Origin: Citrus sinensis
Taxonomy: Eukaryota > Streptophyta > Magnoliopsida > Sapindales > Rutaceae
Direction: 5' to 3'
NCBI RefSeq assembly: GCF_022201045.2
Contig: NC_068561.1
Span: 22,140,501 to 22,204,500 of the forward strand
DNA: 64,000 nt
Positions 54,340 to 64,000 of this stretch are shown piece after piece (within the stretch, counting starts at the first letter, position 1; every line of letters starts with the position of its first letter). The notes beneath the pieces were generated by a model that was not told where the DNA came from, did no database searches, and was given only the letters and a program-made list of their open reading frames with translations. Position numbers and translations under genes: made by a program.

Positions 54340-57300
54340 ATGGAAGGTATATTGTTTTTTTTAAACCCTAATTTCTCTCTCTCTCTTTTTCTTAACTGAT
54401 TTGACTCTCTGTTTGACTGGATTTTACTCTGCGAAGAAGCGGATTGACTCCTGTGATTCTCCAGAAGCTTCTGTTTTTGTTATGTTCAATCATGTGGCTG
54501 ATCTTGTCTCATTTAATCGTACTTTTATTTCATCAGTAACTGCTGCTACAGTTGTACTTGGCTTATTAAGGAAAGTGGCTATTTTTGGAAATTAAGGTCT
54601 TGTGTTTTTGAATTATATCCTATGATTTCTGATAATTGCTCGTAATTGGCTTACTGTTGACGGAAATTGAAGTTCTTAAGCTTTGTTTTAGTGTCTGGAA
54701 ATGATATATACTATGTGCATTTTTGCAAATAGAAGAACGCGAGATTTAGTTTTTGGTAGCTATATGAGGTGGTGTGCTAGGTAACTTCTATTACGTGTTG
54801 TGAATTGAATCATTGTGATGCAAATGCGTTATTGCGTGCTCTTCCTTTTGCATTTTTAAATAGTTTGGTGTAAGAAAGTTGCTAGAGGTCTCTCAAATTG
54901 TCTGATTATACTGAAAATTGGTCAAAGGTAAGAAGGAATGAAAATGAATCTCCAGGGACAAGGTTGGCTTTCTTGTTGTGTTTCTGTATAAGGAATGAGA
55001 ATTGCCTTAATGACAGTAGCAAAACAAAAAATAGTATCAAGATACAGTTTTGGTTCACTTGTATTTTTCAAGTTAGGAAGTTTTCGAATATGTTAATTGT
55101 TCATTCTGCACACATGTCATTGAAGTCACCAGCTAAAGTGATAGTTCATTCCAAAGAAATTTATGTGGTTTCCCTCCATGATCCACGCACTGCTAATGAA
55201 TTTGTACCAATTTTGTTATACAAAACCCCATGCCACCAAAAAATAGCTAGACAGGTTACTGTTTCCTCTCTTATATTTTGTGGAAACAGATTCTTTGGGC
55301 TTCAATGAAAGCTTATGATGCAATTGGATGTATCTTTTTGTATTTATAATCTTTCACATTCCCTTCTTCCTCCTGTAGTTCTTTTGGAAACTAATTTCTT
55401 AGTGTTGAATAATCTTTTGATGCAGTTGCTTGTTTGTTTTTGTTTTTTTTTTTTTTAACACATGATTAAATCTGGTGATATTGGATTATATACAGGATTT
55501 ACTTGGCACATTATGTCTAGACATGTTATGGGGATGCACTTTTGGGAAGTATAAATGTTAGGGTTGTGAAGGTTCGTGTGATCTCGATATTCTAAAAAGA
55601 ATAGAGAGTATTGATGGACTGTAGGATCTATGGCTTTGGTAAACTGAATCAATGTTGTTATAATTCAGGATCAGTTTCACACAAGCATGAATGGTATGGG
55701 TCCATTGTATTGTGTATATTCATATTGAAAGTGGTGGGAATGAGTCCAAAGAGAATCAAAATCCCGGTTATTGATTGGTAAGTAAAGAGCGGGTAAATAC
55801 GATTAAACACGTGGGACTGTGACAGAGGGTTGCATGTGTATGTGCATGCACAAAATGAGATCTGCAGCTAATCTACATAACTATTTATACACTTACTTAA
55901 AAGGGGAGAAAGGATATAATTGGGATGCTTCAAAACTAGGGGCGCCAATGTACAGTAATTTTGTTACTAAGAGTTGACTCAGAGAGAATCACAATTTTTT
56001 CTTTTGTTTTTTTAATTATCGTGATGGTATATTGGAAAATACGTGTCATTCTGTGGATTGAAAAGAGATAGATGTATTGAGTTGAGAGAGAGCTTGGCTT
56101 CTTCTTAATCTTCTAAGCCTTTGTACTTTGGCATATGACTTGGATTTGTTGGTCAATGATATCAGACTGTAGAAAAAAAATGGCAGTAATGCGAGGTCAG
56201 ATCCAGTTCCTAACTAAATTTCTTCATTTTTAATATTTTTTATTTTTAATTTCAGCTACTCAATGAAGTAGTTGATTCACTTTTCCGGTGGGTTTGTTGT
56301 GATTATGTAATGTTTGGTTTTTTTAATATGTTGCACAAGTCTCTTGAATTTGATTACTTTCTACTTGGCATTTATTTATGGGTATCACTTAAAAGTCCAT
56401 ATTTATTTTAGTATTGAGGATATTCACCTTGTAATTCGTATAATTGAGCTTTAGTTTGAGGGTTTTCTGTTATTTTCCTTCACACACCCCCCCCCCCCCA
56501 AATTTTTTAATTTATTTTATGGGCTGGCCGTTTTTTGTTGTTGGCTTAATGGGTAATAAATTCAGATTGATGTATGAGGATACATGAGTTTTATGATAGT
56601 TTGCATTGGGTGCCACCTCTTGAGACTATGCAGGAGCCATCTCTCGAGGTCCAATGTGCCACGAAGTGCCACATGTTGGATATGTGTTTGAAAGTGGAGC
56701 CTTTTGATATGTGTGGCTTTTCCTTTGGGATTGTTATATATGATATGTATGGTTAAGTCACTGATTCTGTATCAGTGAGTGAGCTAATTGAGTGAAATTG
56801 CATCTTCAGTAGAAAATAAACCAAGCCTATAACCATTATTCAAAGTCAGTTCCAACTTCTGAGTTTCACTGATTACATACCTTTAATGGAGTTGTTTGGC
56901 TCGGCAAATATCATCTAGGATGTCAATGTGAGAAGGGCAGTTTATTGAGTTGTTTGGCTAAACTGATATATCATCAGAGCGTGTGAGAAAGGTGGTTTCT
57001 AGAGTTGTTTTGTCAAGCTAATATCATATGGGACCTGGTGAAGAAAGGGGATACTAGTTAGGATAAGAGAATAGGGTTATGTGTTTACGTTTGTGAGAGA
57101 GAGAGTGAAAAGTTCAATGTACTATTCAAAAAAATGCAAGGTATTAATTAAGCTTAGTTATTGTGAAACGCTGATGGATATCAAGTCAATGCTACCTTAA
57201 CCTCCAGTGTATTGCCCTTGGAAAAAAGTCAGCGTAGCTATGTTGTGCTGCTGGTTCATGTACTACTGCAGTCTTGTCTCCTTATGGAACAAATTAGAAC

Positions 57301-60300
57301 TTTAACACAAGATATTTGGCAGCAGGGAGTTAAATCAATGACGCCAAGCCTTGGGTTAGATGGTTGTAACTGATTCGGTGTCAGTTATTTCTCTTTATCG
57401 TCAATGAGCACATAGGTGGATTTTGGTTCAACTCTGTGAGTGTGTCCTGACTATCAAAATTTTGAATAAGATTTTTGTTGTTGCTCGTAGTTATTTTTCT
57501 GCCATTTGTCATTCTTATTTTTATTTCATTTCTTTGATTCTGTTATGTCATCTTTACATTTATATGGCAGTTTCTATTTATTCTTTGTGACATTGTTTCT
57601 GGGGGGCTGGGTTAATTTATAATGGTATTGGTTGAATCAACAGTAATAAGGGGATTTGTTCAGTTGGGAAAGGCTGTTATAGATTTTTATGCCAAGTTTT
57701 AGCAGATGATGTGACCATGTTCCATGGATAACCTTGCTGTAGTTTGTATATGTTAAGTGTTGTTCTCTCTCTTTAGCCTTATCTCAAGTGGTAAAGGTGT
57801 GAGATGTAGTTGGACCAAGAATTTTTTTTTTTTTTTCCATCTTACTACCCATGGCTTCTAGCTTAGAAAAATAAAGAGAAGAATGTTAAAAGCATTATCT
57901 TGATTTTGTATTTGAAAGTATGGGCTGATGCTAGTGTCCTTTGTTGCAACCCAATTTTGATTGTGAATGGCTTTTGTGCTCTAAATTGCAATGAACACCT
58001 TTCCTCTTTGCTTGACTCTTCGTTTTTGTTTATTAAAGTCTGAAATTTGATTAGCCATAAGTTTTATTGAAACTCCTTTTGTACTTAAATAAAATAATAA
58101 CAGCTGTATCTGGTAGTGGTATGATGTGCTTGTGGTGTGACCATGGTGATGATAACTGTAGCTGGGAGATGGATGTAGGATAAAGAATTATGGAGCTATG
58201 TTTGCCTTGTTTTGAATTATTTTAGGGTTCTAGGTTAATGGTAGAAATTATGTGGTTAAATTCAGGATTAGAATTGTGTTTGACTCAAATTATAATCACT
58301 CTTGGGCTGCCATCAAGGCTGTAAAGAAAAGTTTGGATTCCTTGGTGGTGGCTACCTTTTAGTAATCTTGGGCTGTTTTTATTGATGTAAAGACTGGAGT
58401 GATGGTCATTGGAGACATCATAGAAATATGGAGCTTTTTTGCTAGGCTTGCTTGAGTTGCTTCTTTTTTAATTGATTTGAAAATTGTATTCCATGCCATC
58501 TGTTTCTGGGTTGTCAATAGGCTGGATGTTTTCTTTTTATATTCTATATATGCTTCATTTGGAATTCCTATATCCGATTATTCCTATGTCCAGATTTTTT
58601 GTCCCTTACATTTTATACTGCAAATTTTTGTTGCTATTGAACTTAAATCATGAATATTCTTACATATGCGTGTATATTTGAAATAAAATTTATTGCAAGA
58701 AAGTTCTTCAAAATTTGTCTTCCATATCTTCATGTACAAATGAAATGGCAGTGGAAGGTTGGGAATCTTTAGCATATGATTATAAGGATCAGATACTCTA
58801 AATAAGATTATGGTTTCCACGCTGACAGGGATTATCAACTTTCTTATATTTTGTTGTGACTGCCCTTTTTTCTTTATTTTGGGTTTGGGGACGGTAGGTG
58901 GGTCTGTGTGAAATTTAGATGTACTTGTGTCAGAGTACACTCCAGTGACCCAACTGATCAATTAACACTAGGGCTTGATGTGTGGCAGGTGGATCCCCAG
59001 ACCAGGAATCAGTAGGGTCTGGGACAAGAAGGTCCAGTGTATCGTCTGGCGGTAGGTCTCGTAATCGGAAGGACTTTCTTTATAGATTTGTGGACTGTGG
59101 AATTCTGACTGCAAAACTTGAAGATTGGTTTATATCAATTTCAGAAAAGTCAGCTCTGAAGAAACCGGCTTTGGATGTCCCTTTTGAGTTGATAGAACTT
59201 CAAAAATTTGATTATGCACTGGAAGGGGTTTCTTTCCAGCAGCTAATTCGGATGCCAAATGCTGTTTATGCCTCAACATCCGACGCTGTGGAAGCAACAG
59301 CATATCTTGCTGTTGAAGATTTTCTGCATGCGAGTGTGAAGGGCTTGTGGGAGGCATTTTGGAGTCATGATGAGCCCATGCCTTTTTCTGTTTCCTGCCT
59401 ATATAATGCGAACTTAAAATTTTATCAGGCTGAGAAGGCAATCGCTAATGGAAAGCTTGAAGGGCTTTGTGGTACTGGTATATTGCTTAAGAACCCTAGA
59501 CATCCACATGGAAAGTGGGACCATATACTTGAATTGGCTCTTCTGAGACCTGATATTAGAAATCTAGCTTCAGATAGTGATCAACAACCATCTTTATCTG
59601 TTCTAGGTGAGGCTCTTTTCTATGCTCTTCGTATACTATTATCAAGAAGCGTAAGCAGATTGAATTTTTGTCTGAGTTCAAACACAGTGTTTGTTCTGCT
59701 TGTTGATTCTCAATATGGTGGAGTAGTAAAAATTGAGGGAGATGTAAATAAATTGGATTTTGATGTGAATAATGTTTATGACTGTGCGGCTGAGTGGATA
59801 CAAAAACATTGTAGAATTGCTGTCTCTCCAATTGATAGGATCTGGAACAAGCTTGGAAATGCCAACTGGGGAGATATTGGTGTTTTACAAATACTTTTTG
59901 CAACCTTCCACTGTATCATACAATATGCAGGATTGCCCAAGCACTCGATTGAAGATTTAGCTGCTGACCACAGTTCTCGCCTCCAAACAAGAAGAGTGGA
60001 AAGACAGTTGGGGGATACTGGAGTAAATGGAAATGGTGTATTTCGGTTTCAGCGCCATGGTGTTTCTACTGAAATTGTTGAAGTTCAGGATGAATCCATC
60101 AACATTGAGTCTGAAGAGTTGATGAAGCTGGAAATAGGGTCTGTGTTATGGTTAGAGGATTCAAATTTTCAAAAGGGTTATCAGATTAATGAAGTCCTCA
60201 GAAATGGTGATCTCACATATTATGTTGCTTCACCAGTTGAAGACCCAGGAAAGTCCCTGTTTCTATATGTCGGTTCCCATCCTTCTCAGCTGGAACCAGC

Positions 60301-61078
60301 ATGGCAAGACATGAATTTATGGTATCAAGTACAGCGACAGACTAAAGTATTGACTATCATGAAACAAAAAGGTTTCTCAAGCAAATATCTGCCACAGTTA
60401 AGTGCATCTGGCAGGATTATTCACCCAGGTCAATGTCGGAGGCCCAGCTCAGGTGGAAACTGTGATCATCCTCTGTGTGGTACCCCAATTCTTGTGACCA
60501 GCCCGGTTGGTGAAACAGTAGCTAATATGGTAAGTGAAGGCCGATTTGGTCTGGATGAGGCTATTAGGTGTTGCCATGATTGCTTATCTGCACTGTCTAC
60601 TGTTTCTTCCGCTGGAATTCGACACGGAGATATCCGGCCGGAGAATGTGATCTGTGTGAGATCTGGTGTGAGGCATCCCTATTTTGTCCTGATTGGCTGG
60701 GGGCATGCTATACTTGAGGATAGGGACCGGCCAGCTATGAATCTTCATTTCTCATCGACTTATGCTCTACAAGAGGGAAAGTTGTGCTCAGCTTCAGATG
60801 CAGAGAGCCTGGTTTACATGCTTTATTTCTCATGTGGTGGGGCTTTGCCTGAATTGGATTCAGTTGAGGGGGCACTGCAGTGGCGGGAAACCTCGTGGTC
60901 TAGGCGAATTATTCAGCAGAAGCTTGGTGATGTTTCTACTGTCTTGAAAGCATTTGCTGATTATGTTGATAGTCTATGTGGAACACCATATCCTATAGAC
61001 TATGATATATGGTTAAGAAGGCTGAGAAAAAATATTCACGAAGAAGATCACGGGAAGGAAATTGACACATCAGGCTAG
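54340..61078 (+). CDS. Large protein with a degenerate C-terminal kinase-like domain
   Basis: The main exon is open from 58989 to 61078 but has no ATG at its 5' end; it begins at an acceptor (GTGGCAG|GTGGATCC). A 7-nt coding exon at 54340-54346 (ATGGAAG|GTATAT) restores frame and gives a 698-residue protein starting MEGGSPDQES, with a 4,642-bp intron between. The first 20 residues are Ser/Gly-rich; the middle lacks a family I can name. Residues from about 500 resemble a protein kinase C-lobe: HGDIRPENV (548-556) keeps the catalytic-loop Asp and Asn, but the DFG position reads LIGWGHA and no Gly-rich loop is evident, so it is probably a pseudokinase. Function is unknown. The exon 1 assignment is inference from frame and splice sites. 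Confidence 0.8.
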
Positions 61079-63070
61079 GACTTGGTTGAAAGGTCAAGTG
61101 GATGCTCAGTGTTCATGTTGATCACTATCACATGCTGACAGCAGTTCATTTTTCAAGTCTCAGAAGACTTGGAATTCTTGGGTGGAGATGTGATCTTCAG
61201 GACGAATTGATGGTCCAGTGTTTCTGAGAATGGCTTTATCATGTGCAGTGAAGCAGTTTGGTAATGGCAATACTGGGGACTGTTAGTTTCTACAATGATT
61301 GACATTGGTACAGAGCCTTTTCAAGATGCTTCATCCTTCCTAGTTGTGTAGTTATTGAATGGGTTTGTAGAAATTATCTGGATATGTTGCAGCCGGGTCC
61401 CCTCCTTTTTAGAGGCTTTGAAAATTCAATTGCTATATGCTGTGGTGGTAAGTTTCTTGTTTGGTGTATCTATTGTTATCATTTGTAAAGATAGGTGCCA
61501 TTAGTTTGCTCGGAAATTTGTGTATTTATGTATGAGATTGACCTACTAGAATTATCCAGCCGAAGGCATCATGGGCCTCTTTTTTTTGCCTTTTTTCTTT
61601 TGAACTGTAAATGTGTTTGTGAGGACCGAGGGCTTTCCGAGTCTATTTCAACCAGCGTTGTCTGGCTCGTTGGGTAAGAATATCATAACATGCGGAAACA
61701 AGCAATAAGTAAATGCAAATATTATCAAATAATTAGATAAATTTTCCAGGAGCTGGTTCTCATTTATGTACGGGTACATTATCAGCATTTTATCCCTAAC
61801 ATGGTATTAGAGATGCATTCTGTGGATTCTTCTTTTCTTAATTTTTTTTGGGAGAACTCATGAACCTGGCTTGATTTTAAATTTTCCAATTTGCAAAATG
61901 TGCTTTTGGACCTCAGGAAGAGATGAAGCCAACGCAGTCACCGTGCCATCCATGGACCATAAACCCCAAGACCATTCAATTAAAATTGATCTCTTTTTTA
62001 ACAACTCTTAATTTGGGGAGCATTTGCACACCGAGAGAGAACCAACGTATGAGGTCAAGATTTCACCATGCAAATGCATTCAAAACAGAGCAACTCGACT
62101 CCAGCATCGCATTTTTTCCACCAGCTAACTGTTAAAACCAGCCTATGAATATAGGGTTTCTTCACGAGATTTGAAGACATGATCTAAGGTTTTGTGGAGA
62201 GAACAGTTGTCTGTAAAAGAGGGTGGATTAAAAAGGTTGATATATTGAGAATTATGGAGAGACAAGATTGAAAAGAAATAACAAAAAGGGGAGAAATTAA
62301 GAGAAAAGTGGGTTGAGATCTTAGAGTGAGAGAGAATTCGGCATTCCTATTCTTTGATCCTTCCCCCCATATACATATAATTCTATTCAGCATGAAATAA
62401 GCAAAATTTGGTGCAAAAATTTTGTTTCATTCGTGCATTTATATCAATACGTGATTACGTTTTATTTATTGAATATGAAAAAAATACCAAAAATTCATGA
62501 ACGTTGAAAAAAAAAAAAAAGGTAAGACAAGGGCCAATTTACCTTATTTTTCAATTAATAAAATAAACCAGCCTGATCTTATCTTGTATTTGTCAAATTT
62601 TTCTGTCGGAATATCAATGCTCATGATTTATACATTGTCATCCAATAATCACCGTCACGAACTTGCAGAATGAGGATGTAATAACACATTATTGTTGAAA
62701 AAATTAACGATCGAGAGACAAGAATTAATGCATGCAATGCTATGCATGTATATGGTTTTTGCTGAAAATCTCAATAGGAAAGCAGAAATCTTCTCCTTAT
62801 TAACATTACAAGTACCACTGCAGATGATACATATGACAAGCATCTGTTGTCCTCTTAATTTGTAGGAAGGACATGCATGCATCATCATGATCACGTCGCT
62901 CTAGAGCAAGCTGGCCTAGATCTAGGTAGAGGAGGTTTAATTTATTAATAACGTAACTAAAGATCGAACTGGAGAAGGCTACGAAGTACGTACGCATAAT
63001 AGATGAGTTACAGATGCATTAAGTAATTAATTAATGCATATGCAAATTAGGGATTCAATAATTAAAGAGC
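61079..63070. other. Spacer between the kinase-like gene and the phylloplanin-like pair
   Basis: Kinase-like gene 3'UTR at the left. Near 61,800 CTAACATGGTATTAGAGATG resembles the primer-binding junction just after a Ty1/copia LTR (TGGTATCAGAGC), so a retrotransposon fragment is possible. No LTR pair or polyprotein was found. The rest is AT-rich with A runs. Confidence 0.45.
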
Positions 63071-63538
63071 CTATGCCAGGCAGGACCAGAGTCCAATATC
63101 GATATTTGCAACCAAACCGAGAGCTGAATCAACAACACCGGCAAGGACTGAAGGAACAGCACGAAGGGTTCCAGTAACCTTGGACAGAAGAGCGCAAACA
63201 ATCTCTTCAAGTAGGAGTTGTACTTGGACGTAGCATGTGAATGGGTCGAGAAGATTGTATGTTTTAGTGTCAACCGGACAAACGAAAGAGCCGTTGGAAT
63301 CCGTGTAGGCAGCGACTGAGGGAATGTTCGGGCAGACTAAGGTCACCTTTAAGTTGGCCAAGGGCGGGCAGGTTTGGCCCGACTCAGGGTTTCCAGTTGA
63401 AGAGCAAAGTACAGTGCCATTGATTTTCACCAGAGATATTTCTTTGCCATCAACGCTGTAGCCATGAGCCACTCTCACTTAGGCAGCTGTGGCAACAATA
63501 GCAAGCAGACCAAGCAGCAGGACTTTGCTGGAAGCCAT
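63071..63538 (-). pseudogene. Phylloplanin-like secreted protein with an early stop codon
   Basis: One exon reads from ATG (63538-63536) to TAG at 63071, 155 codons. Residues 1-19 (MASSKVLLLGLLAIVATAA) form a clear signal peptide, then an in-frame TAA at 63481-63479 (codon 20) interrupts, and the frame continues without further damage: VRVAHGYSVDGKEISLVKIN, a Cys-containing beta-rich domain, and a hydrophobic C-terminus. This layout matches phylloplanin-like/Pollen Ole e 1-like secreted proteins, some of which act on the leaf surface. As read, only the signal peptide would be made. The intact remainder suggests a recent nonsense mutation, an allele, or a base error. Confidence 0.75.
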
Positions 63539-63889
63539 ATCGATAGAGCTAGAGCTGGAGGGAGCTTTAATTAATTTGCTATTAAGCTGATGATGTTGAT
63601 GACATTACTATGAAACCCCGGCCATTTTGAACAATTTAATATCCTGCTCCACGTGGATTTCAGGTGCCCTATCATTTTTTCACATGTACTTTTTAATGAA
63701 GAAAAACTAACAATTCTTTATAGTTTTACATGATTGATTAAAAAGTACACGTAACAGAAGATAATGCATACATCATCAGTGAGTATGCAAAGACTTTCTC
63801 GTATAATTTCCCTAAAAACTGTACGAAACCGCCTATAAATACGGAGTTCCTTTACTGGATTAATTGTGAGATAGCAACTAACATAGTCA
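63539..63889. promoter_or_regulatory. Shared region between divergent phylloplanin-like genes
   Basis: About 350 bp separate the two start codons. TATAAAT at 63834-63840, 50 bp before the right-hand ATG, is a likely TATA box. CCACGTGG near 63,650 is a G-box, the palindromic target of bZIP and bHLH factors, and could serve both genes. Confidence 0.6.
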
Positions 63890-64000
63890 ATGGCTTACCA
63901 ATCTATGCTCCTCCTTGCTCTTCTTTTTCTCACCACAACCTCGCTAGCACATTGCTACATCATCAACGGCACAACTATATCTGCAGTCCAAATCACAGGC
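63890..64000 (+). CDS. Phylloplanin-like secreted protein, cut by the window end
   Basis: Open from ATG at 63890 to the last base (37 codons). The start is a signal peptide (MAYQSMLLLALLFLTTTSLA) followed by HCYIINGTTISAVQITG, which parallels the AHGYSVDGKEISLVKINGT of the left-hand gene, so they are divergent paralogues. The mature protein lies outside the window, so integrity cannot be judged. Confidence 0.75.
   Translation, partial: MAYQSMLLLALLFLTTTSLAHCYIINGTTISAVQITG

Noticed and set aside
54898-55308. 136-codon open frame in the long kinase-like gene intron
   Set aside because: Not similar to any family I know and begins without ATG; kept as intron.
59130-59903. Minus-strand open frames over the kinase-like exon
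   Set aside because: Antisense shadows of the main coding frame.
61800-61825. Full Ty1/copia retrotransposon
   Set aside because: Only a primer-site-like sequence is present; no LTR pair, gag or pol reading frame was seen.

Overview
The window is nuclear DNA from a flowering plant. The genes are spliced with GT-AG introns, the spacers are AT-rich, and short non-autonomous transposons are common. The gene families are a group A ABA-type bZIP, an AGO4/6-clade Argonaute, a type II metacaspase, a UBC22-type E2 and phylloplanin-like proteins. I read it as a eudicot, probably a rosid, and Citrus or a relative would fit; species is inference. From memory, the bZIP, L-2-hydroxyglutarate dehydrogenase and calmodulin genes are also close neighbours on Arabidopsis chromosome 3 (AREB3, L2HGDH, CAM3), so this looks like an old conserved block with insertions.

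Layout, left to right. 0.7-2.3 kb (+): AREB3/ABI5-like bZIP gene. 3.1-8.8 kb (-): a decayed AGO4/AGO6-type Argonaute with two in-frame stops, a 4-bp frameshift, missing PIWI sequence and a roughly 485-bp insertion carrying mitochondrial ccmFC coding sequence. 12.5-14.3 kb (+): UTP11 of the small-subunit processome. 15.1-17.4 kb (-): L-2-hydroxyglutarate dehydrogenase. 17.4-21.1 kb: spacer with a SINE and short tandem repeats. 21.1-22.9 kb (+): single-pass membrane protein with a cupin-like domain. 23.8-24.9 kb (+): metacaspase of the short MC9 type. 24.9-28.9 kb: spacer with an hAT-type MITE and a second SINE. 28.9-31.5 kb (+): DUF4378/TRM-like protein. 33.7-33.9 kb: MITE. 34.3-36.3 and 38.5-39.8 kb (+): tandem calmodulin genes encoding the same protein. 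41.4-44.6 kb (-): UBC22-like E2. 44.8-47.2 kb: a 1,363-bp MULE-like element and a 1,000-bp hAT-like element side by side, each with target-site duplications. 51.5-53.0 kb (+): FSH1/OVCA2-type serine hydrolase. 54.3-61.1 kb (+): large protein with a degenerate kinase domain, whose start codon lies in a 7-nt coding exon before a 4.6-kb intron. 63.1-64.0 kb: a divergent pair of phylloplanin-like genes; the left one has an early stop codon and the right one is cut by the window edge.

The genes do not form a pathway. The most informative signals are evolutionary: the broken Argonaute with organelle DNA in it, a sharply bounded gene-conversion tract between the calmodulin genes, and six transposons dated by intact target-site duplications. 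Exon coordinates come from reading splice sites and protein continuity by eye; each intact gene was checked to keep frame across all its junctions. No database search was run.
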